From assembly GCF_001953865.1 (NCBI RefSeq), contig NZ_MQUQ01000003.1, positions 633,917 to 697,916 of the forward strand: DNA of 64,000 nt, in the 5' to 3' direction. The notes under the pieces are model-generated. The model did no database searches and was not told the origin of the DNA. It was given only the letters and a program-made list of their open reading frames with translations. The DNA is from Amycolatopsis coloradensis (GTDB lineage Bacteria > Actinomycetota > Actinomycetes > Mycobacteriales > Pseudonocardiaceae). The translations under genes and the position numbers were made by a program. Of this stretch, positions 1 through 7,853 are shown piece by piece (the stretch's first letter is position 1; every line of letters starts with the position of its first letter).

Positions 1-1
1 C

Positions 2-601
2 ACCATCGACGTCACGCCGATGATAGAATTCCGGGAGAAGCTGAAGAAGTCGCGTGAGTTCGCCGGGGTCAAGGTCACCCCGCTGACCTTCGCGGCGAAG
101 GCCGTCTGCCTGGCGGCCAAGCGCACTCCGGACGTCAACGCGGTGTGGGACGAGGCCGCGCAGGAGATCGTCTACAAGGACTACGTGCACCTCGGGATCG
201 CCGCGGCCACGCCGCGCGGGCTCGTCGTGCCGAAGGTCCGCGACGCGGATTCCCTCTCGCTGAAGGACCTCGCGGCCGCGATCTCCGAGCTGACCGATGT
301 CGCCCGTCAGGGCAAGACCACACCGGCGGCGATGCTCCACGGCACCTTCACGATCAGCAACATCGGCGTCTTCGGCATCGACACCGGTACCCCGATCATC
401 AATCCCGGCGAGTCCGCCATCCTCGCGCTCGGCGCGATCAAGGACACCCCGTGGGTGGTCGACGGTGAGATCAAGGTTCGCAAGGTCATGCAGCTTTCGC
501 TGAGCTTCGACCACCGCGTGGTCGACGGGCAGCAGGGCTCGGAGTTCCTGGCCGACGTCGGCGCACTGATGGCCGACCCGGCGGTCGCGATCACCTACTG
601 A
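2..601 (+). CDS. 2-oxoacid dehydrogenase E2 (dihydrolipoamide acyltransferase), 5' truncated by window edge
   Basis: The frame is open from base 2, so the lipoyl and subunit-binding domains lie outside the window. What remains (about 199 residues) is the C-terminal acyltransferase core of an E2 component, which moves the acyl group from lipoyl-lysine to CoA inside the complex. The family active-site motif FDHRVVDG lies about 31 residues from the C-terminus, preceded by the usual TISNIG and PIINPGESAILALG segments. Whether the substrate is a branched-chain 2-oxoacid, pyruvate or 2-oxoglutarate cannot be told from this fragment; the E1 genes would be upstream. A strong hairpin follows the stop codon. 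Confidence 0.93.
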   Translation, partial: TIDVTPMIEFREKLKKSREFAGVKVTPLTFAAKAVCLAAKRTPDVNAVWDEAAQEIVYKDYVHLGIAAATPRGLVVPKVRDADSLSLKDLAAAISELTDVARQGKTTPAAMLHGTFTISNIGVFGIDTGTPIINPGESAILALGAIKDTPWVVDGEIKVRKVMQLSLSFDHRVVDGQQGSEFLADVGALMADPAVAITY

Positions 602-607
602 CGTTTG

Positions 608-660
608 CGCGTGAAGGCCCCCTTCCCTCGGCTCAGCCGCGGGAAGGGGGCCTTCACGCG
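608..660. terminator. 20-bp perfect-stem hairpin terminator after E2 gene
   Basis: Two perfectly complementary 20-base arms (608-627 and 641-660) enclose a 13-base loop directly after the E2 stop codon. The outer stem reads TGAAGGCC/GGCCTTCA, like several other hairpins in this window. There is no long T run, as is common in high-GC actinomycetes. Confidence 0.8.
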
Positions 661-676
661 TCTCAGTCTTAATCGG

Positions 677-700
677 TTGACGGAGTGAGCACTCACTCCG
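677..700 (+). promoter_or_regulatory. TTGACG -35 box fused to a 9+9 palindromic operator of the TetR/ABC operon
   Basis: A TTGACG hexamer at 677-682 runs into an inverted repeat at 681-700 with 9-base arms (CGGAGTGAG/CTCACTCCG) and a CA spacer. It sits 12 bases before the TetR start codon and so fits an autoregulatory operator lying across the promoter. TetR binding is inference. Confidence 0.7.
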
Positions 701-712
701 CACACTGGAGGC

Positions 713-1318
713 ATGACAGAAACCACCTCCCGGCGGAGAGCGCCGGGGATGAGCGCCGACGAGAGGCGCCGGATGATCGTCCAGTCCGTGCTGCCCTTGC
801 TGGTGGAGCACGGCGCCGGCGTCACGTCGGCCCAGATCGCCCGCGCCGCCGGTATCGGCGAGGGCACGGTCTTCCGCGTGTTCAAGGACAAGGACGAACT
901 CTTCGCCACCTGCTTCGCCGAAGCGCTGAAGCCCGACCAAGTACTCGACGCGATCGCCGTCATCGACCTCGAACAGCCCCTCGACGAGAGGCTCATCGAA
1001 GCGGCCGACGCGCTCAGCGCGCACCTCCAGCGGATGGGCGCGCTGATGGCGGTCATGCACGGCTCCGGCAAGCGACCGGAACATCGCCATGACGACCGCA
1101 GGGACCGGCGGAAGGAGTCGATGAACGCGATGCGCGACGCCATGGTCGAGCTGTTCGAACCAGAGAAGGACCGGCTCCGCCTGCCCGCGGCACAATCCGC
1201 GGCCCTCTTCCTGTCGCTGCTGTTCAGCGGCCGGATCCGGTTCGGCGAGACCGGCGACGAACCCACCACGATGGAACTCGTCGACGTGTTCCTCAACGGC
1301 GCCTTGGGGGCCGAGTGA
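713..1318 (+). CDS. TetR/AcrR family transcriptional regulator
   Basis: A 201-residue protein with an N-terminal TetR helix-turn-helix at about residues 36-63 (VTSAQIARAAGIGEGTVFRV, then FKDKDELF) and a divergent ligand-binding C-terminal half. The ATG at 713 follows a CTGGAGG ribosome site. The stop codon overlaps the GTG of the ABC exporter at 1315, so the two are translationally coupled and the regulator most likely represses itself and the exporter. A palindrome at 681-700 overlies the promoter. The ligand cannot be predicted. Confidence 0.9.
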   Translation: MTETTSRRRAPGMSADERRRMIVQSVLPLLVEHGAGVTSAQIARAAGIGEGTVFRVFKDKDELFATCFAEALKPDQVLDAIAVIDLEQPLDERLIEAADALSAHLQRMGALMAVMHGSGKRPEHRHDDRRDRRKESMNAMRDAMVELFEPEKDRLRLPAAQSAALFLSLLFSGRIRFGETGDEPTTMELVDVFLNGALGAE

Positions 1319-3294
1319 TCGGCCCGCCCGGTGGGGGAGGCGGCCTGGAACTGTTCATGGCGCGCGGCGGCAGGCGACGCCGCCCGCCGTCGACGGTGCC
1401 CGACAGCGGACTGACCGGTCCGGTCGAAATCCCGGAGCCCGAACCCGAAACCGGCCCGAAAGACCTGAAGTCCCGGCTCGACCGCATGTGGGTCAACGTC
1501 TCGGGCACGGTCCGCGGCCTGCCGAAGGTCGCGAAGCTGACCTGGCAGGCGAGCCCGTTCCTGACCATCACGATCACCGCGGTGACGCTGCTTTCCGGGC
1601 TGTTGCCCACCGCGACCGCGTACATCGCGAAGCTGCTGATCGACTCGGTGGTCGCGGCGATCCAGGGACACGGGACCAAGAGCGCGATCGTCGGCGTCGC
1701 GCTGTTCCAGTTCGGTGTCCTCGTGCTCACCGCCCTCTCGCAGGCACTGACCACCTACGGCCAGACCCTGCTGCAGGAACGGATGACGCTGACCATCCGC
1801 CACCAGGTGATGGACCACGCGAGCCGGCTGCATCTGTCGTACTTCGAGGGTTCCGCGTCCTACGACATGCTGCGCCAGGCCGCGCAGGAGGCGCCGACCC
1901 GGCCGCTGTCGATGATGAACTCGGCGCTGGGCCTGGTCCGGACGGCGATCACCTTCGGCAGCATGATCGCACTGCTCGTCTCGATCAGCCCGCTGCTGGC
2001 GCTCGTCGCGCTGGTGGCGCCGATCCCCGCGTTCATCTCGCAGTCGAAGTACGGCGCCCGCGCGTTCTGGCTGACGCTGATGATGTCCCCGCTGAAACGA
2101 CGCATGGATTATCTGTCCTCTTTGGTCACCACGGACACCTACGCCAAGGAGACCAAGCTCTTCGGCCTCGGCCCGTACTTCGTGGACCGGTTCCAGCGGC
2201 TCGGCCAGGTCTCCTACGACCGCCAGCGGAAACTGACCCGCAAGCGCAGTGTCAGCTCGACGTCATGGGGTCTGCTGAGCACCGCCGCCGGATCCGCGAT
2301 CGCGCTGTACATCGCGCTGGAGGCCGTCGGCGGCAGGCTCACCCTCGGCGATCTCGCGCTGTACACGGCCGCCGCGGCATCGGTGCAGACGTCGGTCCAA
2401 GGCCTGTTCACCGCGTTTTCCGGGATGTACGAGAACAATCTCTACCTCGACACGCTGTATCGCTTCCTCGGCACCGAACCGGAGATCCTCGCGCCACCGG
2501 AGCCGCGCCCCCTTCCGTCCACTGTGGAGGGACACATCGAGTTCGAAGAAGTGTCCTTCACCTATCCCGGCGCACCCGAACCGGCACTCGACGGCGTGAG
2601 TTTCGAGATCCGGCCGGGAGAAACGGTCGCCGTCGTCGGCCGCAACGGTGCCGGGAAGTCGACGCTGTTCAAGCTGCTGTGCCGGTTGTACGACCCCACG
2701 GGCGGCCGGATCCTGCTCGACGGTGTCGACATCCGCGAGTACGACCCGGTGGAACTGCGGAAGCGGATCAGCGCGATGTTCCAGGACTACGTGACCTACC
2801 AGGGCACCGCGTCCGAGAACATCGGGCTCGGCGATCTGACACACCTTGTCGACCGCGAGCGCATCGAGGAGTCGGCCAAACGGGCCGGGGCCGACGAGCG
2901 GATCGAGCGCCTGCCCAGCGGGTACGACAGCCCGCTCGGCCGCTGGTTCGACCAGGGCGTCAGCCTTTCCGGCGGCGAATGGCAGAAGATCGCGCTGGCC
3001 AGGGCGTTCCTGCGGGAGGCGCCGATCCTGATCCTCGATGAACCGACGTCCGCACTGGACGCCCAGGCGGAGCATGACCTCTTCTCGCGCCTGAGGGAGC
3101 TTTCGGAGGGACGTACGACCCTGTACATCTCGCACCGGTTCTCCACCGTCCGGCAGGCGGAGCGGATTCTGTTGCTGGAGCACGGGAAGGTCGCCGAATA
3201 CGGCACGCACGACGAGCTGATGGCGGCGAAGGCGGGCTATGCCGACCTGTTCACCTTGCAGGCCGCCGCCTATCTCGATGAGGCCGTCGGCTGA
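1315..3294 (+). CDS. ABC exporter, fused transmembrane and ATPase domains
   Basis: A 659-residue half-transporter with an atypically long hydrophilic N-terminus (about 65 residues rich in G, R, P and E), then a six-helix type-1 exporter membrane domain (about 75-380) and a C-terminal ATPase. Walker A GRNGAGKST lies near 441-449, the signature LSGGEWQ near 550, Walker B ILILDEPTSALD near 571, and an H-loop ISHRF near 604. It would work as a dimer in the plasma membrane exporting an unknown lipid, drug or peptide. The GTG start at 1315 overlaps the TetR stop. Control by that regulator suggests inducible efflux (inference). Confidence 0.93.
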   Translation: MIGPPGGGGGLELFMARGGRRRRPPSTVPDSGLTGPVEIPEPEPETGPKDLKSRLDRMWVNVSGTVRGLPKVAKLTWQASPFLTITITAVTLLSGLLPTATAYIAKLLIDSVVAAIQGHGTKSAIVGVALFQFGVLVLTALSQALTTYGQTLLQERMTLTIRHQVMDHASRLHLSYFEGSASYDMLRQAAQEAPTRPLSMMNSALGLVRTAITFGSMIALLVSISPLLALVALVAPIPAFISQSKYGARAFWLTLMMSPLKRRMDYLSSLVTTDTYAKETKLFGLGPYFVDRFQRLGQVSYDRQRKLTRKRSVSSTSWGLLSTAAGSAIALYIALEAVGGRLTLGDLALYTAAAASVQTSVQGLFTAFSGMYENNLYLDTLYRFLGTEPEILAPPEPRPLPSTVEGHIEFEEVSFTYPGAPEPALDGVSFEIRPGETVAVVGRNGAGKSTLFKLLCRLYDPTGGRILLDGVDIREYDPVELRKRISAMFQDYVTYQGTASENIGLGDLTHLVDRERIEESAKRAGADERIERLPSGYDSPLGRWFDQGVSLSGGEWQKIALARAFLREAPILILDEPTSALDAQAEHDLFSRLRELSEGRTTLYISHRFSTVRQAERILLLEHGKVAEYGTHDELMAAKAGYADLFTLQAAAYLDEAVG

Positions 3295-3299
3295 CTGGG

Positions 3300-3335
3300 C
3301 CCCCGATACGGCGACCTCGGTCACCGTATCGGGGG
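3300..3335. terminator. Hairpin terminator after ABC exporter
   Basis: Perfect 12-base arms at 3300-3311 (CCCCCGATACGG) and 3324-3335 around a 12-base loop, six bases after the exporter stop codon. Confidence 0.8.
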
Positions 3336-3372
3336 TTGGGAGCAAAACGGGCAAGCCGTACGTTGTCCAAGT

Positions 3373-3855
3373 ATGGCTGTCGCGTTCTTGCTCTATGTCG
3401 TCGCCGAGATCGCCGCCGTGTGGGCGGTGGGCTCGGCCGTTGGCGTGCTCGGCACGATCGCGCTGCTCTTCGCCGGTGCGTTCGTCGGGTCCTGGCTCGC
3501 GCGCCGCGAAGGCGGCCGCGCCTTCCGGGCGTTCGCCGAGTCCGCGCGGCTCGGCCGACCGGCCGACGCGGAGAAGGAACTCACCGACGGGATGCTGATC
3601 GGCTTCGGCGGCCTGCTGATCCTGCTGCCCGGTTTCGTCAGCGACGTCTTCGGCCTGCTGCTGATCCTGCCGCCGACACGGAGTGTCGCGCGCAAGGTCT
3701 GGCAGAAGCGGATGGCCCGCCGGGCGGTCAAGTTCGCCAACCAGACCAGCGGTCCGGTGATGGTCGTGGACAGCGAGGTCGTCATGGACACGCCGCCCGC
3801 CGAGGCCGCCAAGAAGCAGCCGCCGGTGATCGAGGGCCGCATCGTCGAGGGCTGA
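3373..3855 (+). CDS. fxsA: FxsA family membrane protein
   Basis: A 160-residue protein with two hydrophobic segments near the N-terminus (about 5-40) and a third near 75-100 carrying the FxsA hallmark LPGFVSDVFGLLLILPP. The C-terminal third is hydrophilic with a basic patch (RKVWQKRMARRAVK). FxsA is a cytoplasmic membrane protein first described because it suppresses F-plasmid exclusion of phage T7; its normal role is poorly known. It stands alone between the exporter terminator and the repeat region at 3864. No clear ribosome site is seen before the ATG at 3373. Confidence 0.9.
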   Translation: MAVAFLLYVVAEIAAVWAVGSAVGVLGTIALLFAGAFVGSWLARREGGRAFRAFAESARLGRPADAEKELTDGMLIGFGGLLILLPGFVSDVFGLLLILPPTRSVARKVWQKRMARRAVKFANQTSGPVMVVDSEVVMDTPPAEAAKKQPPVIEGRIVEG

Positions 3856-3863
3856 GTGCCGCC

Positions 3864-3930
3864 AGCTTAGACACTAGCTTCGCCACTAGACTCCAGTGTC
3901 TAAGCTAGTGTCTAAGCTAGTGTCTAAGCT
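3864..3930. repeat. 12-bp operator-like repeats: three tandem copies plus one inverted copy
   Basis: The 12-mer AGTGTCTAAGCT occurs three times head to tail with no gap (3895-3906, 3907-3918, 3919-3930), and its exact reverse complement occurs at 3864-3875. The array ends 11 bases before the start codon at 3942, so it must cover the promoter of that gene. The last copies also offer -10-like TAAGCT hexamers. Such phased direct repeats are typical of cooperative binding by a regulator, most simply by the product of the downstream gene (inference). Confidence 0.8.
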
Positions 3931-3941
3931 AGGACGGCGGC

Positions 3942-5678
3942 ATGCTCCACGACGAACTCGCCGAGATCATCGCGGTTCTTCGCGATCTCGGTGGCGACCA
4001 CGCCTGTGTCGAGGCCAAACGGGCTGAGACCAAACTGCCGAAGAGTATCCGCGAAACACTTTCCGCCTTTGCCAACACCAGCGGAGGCGTGCTGATCCTC
4101 GGCCTCGACGAGGCTCACGGGTTCGAGGCAACGGGAGTCAAGGACCCGGCGAAGACCGAGGCCGATCTGGCCGCGATGTGCTCGGAGAATCTTGAGCCAC
4201 CGTTGCGCCCGCTCATCGGTACTCACCGTTTCGAAGGCGTCGATCTGGTCGTCGCGGAGATCCCGGAACTAGCGCCGGGCAACAAGCCCTCGTACAACCG
4301 CGGTACCGGCATGACGCAGGGAAGCTTTGTCAGGGTCGCCGACGGTGATCGCAGACTCAGCCCCTACGAAGTCCAACTGATGTTGGCGAACCGGGGGCAA
4401 CCTCGGGACGACGAACAGCCCGTCACCGGTACGACCGTCGCGAACCTCGACCAGTCACTCGTCGAAGCCTTCTTGAGCCGACTCCGTCGGCACCGCAGCA
4501 GGGCATTCGCACACCTGGACAGCACCGCGGCTCTGCAACGCGCGAAGGTGCTCATCGGCGACGAACTGTCTCTCGCGGGACTCCTGGCGTTGGGAGAATT
4601 CCCTCAGGAGTTCTTTCCTCAGCTCATGCTGACTTTCGTCCACTATCCGACGAAATCGGGACCGGACGGGCGAGGCGGGACTCGTTTCATCGACAACGTC
4701 GCGGCCGAAGGCCCCATTCCGGTGATCGTGGACGAAGCACTGATCGCACTTCGTCGCAATATGAAGCGCAGGTCCACCGTTCGCGGCGCCGGGCGAGCCG
4801 AGGCGTACGAATACCCCGAGACCGCGTTACGGGAAGCTGTGGTGAACGCCTTGGTCCACCGCGACTACTCCGGGCCTTCACAAGGGACACAGGTGCAGGT
4901 CGAGATGTATCCCGATCGGCTGCTCATCCGGAATCCCGGCGGCCTGTACGGGTCGGTTCGCGAGGAGAACCTGGGGGTCGAAGGCACCTCATCGGCCCGC
5001 AACGCGACGTTGCTGAAGATACTCGAAGACACCCCGTTGCCGGGTTCGGACCGCCCGATCTGCGAAAACCGCGGTTCCGGAATCCCGGCGATGCTGGCCG
5101 CCATGCGAGACGCCAAGCTCAGTCCACCGCGGTTCGCCGATGACATTTCGACCTTCACCGCGACCTTCCCGAACCATACTTTGATGGGGGAGGACGCGGT
5201 CCGATGGATCGCTTCGCTTTCGGAACACGGACTCACCGACAGCCAGTGTCATGGCCTCGCGATGCTGTTCCACGAGAAGACGCTCAACAATCAGGCGTAC
5301 CGGAACGCCAACGATCTCGACTCCCGGATAGCCACCGAAGAACTCGGCGATCTCGTCGCGCGGGGTCTACTGGTCCCCGTCGGCGGTCGACGGTATGCGC
5401 AGTACAACCTGGCCGAGGATGTCGCTCCCGCCGCCACCGATGATCCGGCACCTGTGAAACGTCGCGCCGATCGACGCGAGGACATCCTCATCGCGTTGGG
5501 CGACGGTGAGGCGACGCGGGCCGACCTGGTGTCGAAGACCGGGCTGCATGACCGCACGGTGACGCGGTGGCTGAGCGTCTTGCTCAGGCAGGGTTTGATC
5601 GAAGCGACGGAGAAGAACCTTCGCAGCCCCAACACACGCTATCGCCGCACTCCCCAGCGAACTTTCGACGAGGGCTGA
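3942..5678 (+). CDS. AlbA_2 (Schlafen-type) / GHKL-like ATP-binding transcriptional regulator
   Basis: A 578-residue protein. Residues about 15-140 have the AlbA_2 (AAA_4, Schlafen-like) pattern: an acidic N-terminal helix, ETLSAFANTSGGVLILGLDE, and a later GSFVRVADGDRRLSP segment. The middle (about 296-385) has a GHKL-type ATP-binding fold with ETALREAVVNALVHRDYSG and ENRGSGIPAM. The C-terminus (about 520-560) is a winged helix (TRADLVSKTGLHDRTVTRWL). Known relatives are annotated as ATP-binding transcriptional regulators, and some lie in defence loci. The gene stands alone between tandem 12-bp repeats and a hairpin, facing the SCP2 genes, which suggests an autoregulated single-gene unit. 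Confidence 0.85.
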   Translation: MLHDELAEIIAVLRDLGGDHACVEAKRAETKLPKSIRETLSAFANTSGGVLILGLDEAHGFEATGVKDPAKTEADLAAMCSENLEPPLRPLIGTHRFEGVDLVVAEIPELAPGNKPSYNRGTGMTQGSFVRVADGDRRLSPYEVQLMLANRGQPRDDEQPVTGTTVANLDQSLVEAFLSRLRRHRSRAFAHLDSTAALQRAKVLIGDELSLAGLLALGEFPQEFFPQLMLTFVHYPTKSGPDGRGGTRFIDNVAAEGPIPVIVDEALIALRRNMKRRSTVRGAGRAEAYEYPETALREAVVNALVHRDYSGPSQGTQVQVEMYPDRLLIRNPGGLYGSVREENLGVEGTSSARNATLLKILEDTPLPGSDRPICENRGSGIPAMLAAMRDAKLSPPRFADDISTFTATFPNHTLMGEDAVRWIASLSEHGLTDSQCHGLAMLFHEKTLNNQAYRNANDLDSRIATEELGDLVARGLLVPVGGRRYAQYNLAEDVAPAATDDPAPVKRRADRREDILIALGDGEATRADLVSKTGLHDRTVTRWLSVLLRQGLIEATEKNLRSPNTRYRRTPQRTFDEG

Positions 5679-5708
5679 AGGGAGCCCTCCCCGCATCCCA
5701 AGCCACGA

Positions 5709-5747
5709 AAGCGTCCTTCACCGCATCGCATGCGGTGAGGGACGCTT
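5709..5747. terminator. Bidirectional hairpin between convergent genes
   Basis: Arms of 18 bases at 5709-5726 and 5730-5747 pair with one wobble position and a three-base loop. The hairpin lies between the AlbA_2 gene (+) and the SCP2 gene (-), and its right arm touches the SCP2 stop codon, so it can serve both. Confidence 0.75.
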
Positions 5748-6394
5748 CAGCTCCCGCTCGGCTTCGGGATGTCGAAGTACCCGCTGAACCGCACCGCGGG
5801 CGCGTATTCGCCCTTCACCTTCACCTTGCCGGTCACGAACATCGCCGCCACGGCCGCGTTGCCGGTGGCCATCCGGATGAAGTCGTCGACGGACAGTGTG
5901 ATCGTGGTGTCCGGAGTGCGTGCGAGATCGGTGCTGGAAACGCAGACACCGTCTTCGATGACCGTTTGAAAGCGATCGAAACCGTCTTCTCCGTCACCAT
6001 CGGTGAAACGCCATGCGACGACGAAGTCGACATGACTCGCGCGTTCGGGGGCGAAATGGTCCGACATTCTGCGGAAAATCTCGTCGAGGAACGCCGAACG
6101 CAGTTCCCGATGGTCCGCGATCGCCTTGAGCTGCTCCCGTGACGCCCGCTGCACGATGTCGACGAGCACCTCGGTCTCCAGCGAGCTCAGCTCGATACCC
6201 GCGCCGGTTTCGCCCAGCATGTGCAAGGTTTCCAGCACCTGAACGAACTGCTCGGGGCTCAGCTTGGCGAGCTCCAGCTTCTCCGCGAAGCCGTTGACGA
6301 CGTGCTCGCCGCCGGTGCGCGTCTTGTGCAGCCGTAACGGGCGGGAAAAGCGCACCTTGTCCCGCAGGCGCCGGTTCGGAGAATTTCGGGGCAC
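5747..6394 (-). CDS. SCP2-like sterol/lipid-binding domain protein (copy 2)
   Basis: A 215-residue protein whose C-terminal half is an SCP2-type lipid-binding fold (VDFVVAWRFTDGDGEDGFDR, DTTITLSVDDFIRMATGN, FVTGKVKVKGE). The N-terminal half is helical with a repeated LETL/LETEVLV pattern. It is a clear paralog of the gene immediately upstream, sharing domain order and motifs. Twenty-eight bases separate the two, so they form one operon read leftwards. The start is a GTG at 6394 without a convincing ribosome site; the basic N-terminus (about 30 residues) may be overcalled. SCP2 domains bind acyl-CoA, sterols or phospholipids; no enzymatic partner is fused. Confidence 0.85.
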   Translation of the reverse strand: MPRNSPNRRLRDKVRFSRPLRLHKTRTGGEHVVNGFAEKLELAKLSPEQFVQVLETLHMLGETGAGIELSSLETEVLVDIVQRASREQLKAIADHRELRSAFLDEIFRRMSDHFAPERASHVDFVVAWRFTDGDGEDGFDRFQTVIEDGVCVSSTDLARTPDTTITLSVDDFIRMATGNAAVAAMFVTGKVKVKGEYAPAVRFSGYFDIPKPSGS

Positions 6395-6422
6395 GGCACG
6401 GAAGTGTATCCGCTCGGCCGGG

Positions 6423-7058
6423 TCAGGACGGTTTCGGAAGGTCGAAGAAACCGATCAGGCCCGCCGCGAAGGCCAGGTCACCTTTTACTTTGATCTTTCC
6501 CGTGACGAATAGCACAGCGGGGGTCGCCTGATGGGTGATGAGCCGGAAGAAATCGACGGGCGCGATCGTGATCGTCACTTTCGGCTTCTCCTTCATGTCC
6601 CGGCTGACCGTGCACTCACCGTGCGAAATCACCGTCTCGTAGCGGTCGTACCCGCCGTCGCCATCGCCGCCGGAAAGCCGCCAGTGCACGACGGCGTGCA
6701 GGGTCTTAGCCCGGTCCTGCCGGATGTGGGCGCCCATGCGGTCGAAGATCTCGCGCAACACACGTTCCCGGAGCGGCCGCTCGGCGACGACGCTCTCCAG
6801 CTGCGTGCGCGAGGCCCGGGCGACGAGATTCGCGAACCGGGCCGGGTCGACCTTCCGGAGGTCGAACGCGGGTGCGGACTCCGCGAGCCGCCCGAGCGCG
6901 GCCAGCAGCCGCCGGACGTCGTCCTTGCCGAGGTCCTTCGGGTCGATGGCGCCCGCGACCTCGTTGACGTCGAGAGAGTGCGCCTCGGCCGAATCCGGCT
7001 CGATCCGGTCCAGCGCGTCGACCAGCGCGCGGCCCGTCAGCCCCGCGATCTCGGTCAT
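6423..7058 (-). CDS. SCP2-like sterol/lipid-binding domain protein (copy 1)
   Basis: A 211-residue paralog of the downstream SCP2 protein. The N-terminal helical half ends near RTQLESVVAERPLRERVLRE, and the C-terminal SCP2 domain carries LHAVVHWRLSGGDGDGGYDR, KVTITIAPVDFFRLIT and FVTGKIKVKGDLAFAAG. The start ATG at 7058 is preceded by GGAGGGA six bases upstream, which rules out a longer open frame. It is divergent from a TetR gene and close to a motif shared with the FadA2/FabG4 promoter region. That context links the pair to fatty-acyl or sterol handling (inference). Confidence 0.87.
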   Translation of the reverse strand: MTEIAGLTGRALVDALDRIEPDSAEAHSLDVNEVAGAIDPKDLGKDDVRRLLAALGRLAESAPAFDLRKVDPARFANLVARASRTQLESVVAERPLRERVLREIFDRMGAHIRQDRAKTLHAVVHWRLSGGDGDGGYDRYETVISHGECTVSRDMKEKPKVTITIAPVDFFRLITHQATPAVLFVTGKIKVKGDLAFAAGLIGFFDLPKPS

Positions 7059-7091
7059 TTTTTCCCTCCAGCTCCGCCTACCAAGGCGTAA

Positions 7092-7113
7092 GGCTACCCG
7101 CCAGTAGGTAGCC
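7092..7113. promoter_or_regulatory. Palindromic operator between SCP2 genes and TetR gene
   Basis: The 22-base inverted repeat has 7-base arms GGCTACC/GGTAGCC and contains CTACCCG-CC-AGTAGGT. The same CTACCCG-NN-AGTAGGT core recurs at 10060-10075 between FabG4 and FadA2. It is a candidate site for the TetR protein encoded at 7188. Confidence 0.7.
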
Positions 7114-7187
7114 GGGCAAGCGTGCCGAAAGCACCCGCGCCGGAGGTAGCCCGGTAGCGTCTTACGCGAACTAAGGGGAGGTCCTGA

Positions 7188-7853
7188 GTGTCCGAGGAAG
7201 TACCGCGTCCCGCCGAACGCGCCAAAAGGCTGCCGAGAGCGGTGCGGGAACGCCAGATCCTGGACGCAGCGGTCTCGGTGTTCTCGCGCTACGGCTATCA
7301 CTCCGCGTCGATGGACGAGATCTCCGAGGTCGCCGGCGTGTCCAAGCCGATGATCTACACCTACCTCGGGTCCAAGGAAGACCTTTTCGGCGCGTGCATC
7401 CGCCGCGAGGCCACGCGCCTGCTCGAGGCGGTGCAGGACGGGATCAAACCCGATCTGCCGCCCGACATGCAGCTTTGGCACGGGCTTCGCGCGTTTTACC
7501 GGTTCGTCGCCGATTACCGCGAGTCCTGGACGGTGCTGCACCGCCAGGCCATGACCGTCGGCGGCGCCTTCGCCGCGGAGATCACCGACATGCGCACCCG
7601 CGCGATCGAACTGGTCGCCGCGCTGGTCGTCTCCGCCGGCACTCGCAAGGGCCTCGGCGAGCAGGCCGAGTTCTCCGGCGCGGGGCTGTCCGCCGCGCTG
7701 GTCGGGGCGGCCGAGTCGCTGGCCGACTGGGCACTCGACCACCCCGATGTCTCCGACGGCGTGCTCGCCTCGTGGCTGATGAACCTCGTCTGGCTCGGGT
7801 TCAACGACCTCGTCGAGGGCGACGTCTGGAAGCCGTCAGAGAGCGACGACTGA
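7188..7853 (+). CDS. TetR family transcriptional regulator of the lipid gene group
   Basis: A 221-residue TetR protein. The helix-turn-helix lies at about residues 35-65 (MDEISEVAGVSKPMIYTYLG), followed by a long helical sensor domain. The start is GTG at 7188 with an AAGGGGAGG ribosome site. It is divergent from the SCP2 operon, and its 3' end overlaps the MaoC gene on the opposite strand by 18 bases. A palindrome upstream matches one in the FabG4/FadA2 intergenic region, so it probably controls both, with an acyl-CoA as the obvious candidate ligand (inference). Confidence 0.88.
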   Translation: MSEEVPRPAERAKRLPRAVRERQILDAAVSVFSRYGYHSASMDEISEVAGVSKPMIYTYLGSKEDLFGACIRREATRLLEAVQDGIKPDLPPDMQLWHGLRAFYRFVADYRESWTVLHRQAMTVGGAFAAEITDMRTRAIELVAALVVSAGTRKGLGEQAEFSGAGLSAALVGAAESLADWALDHPDVSDGVLASWLMNLVWLGFNDLVEGDVWKPSESDD

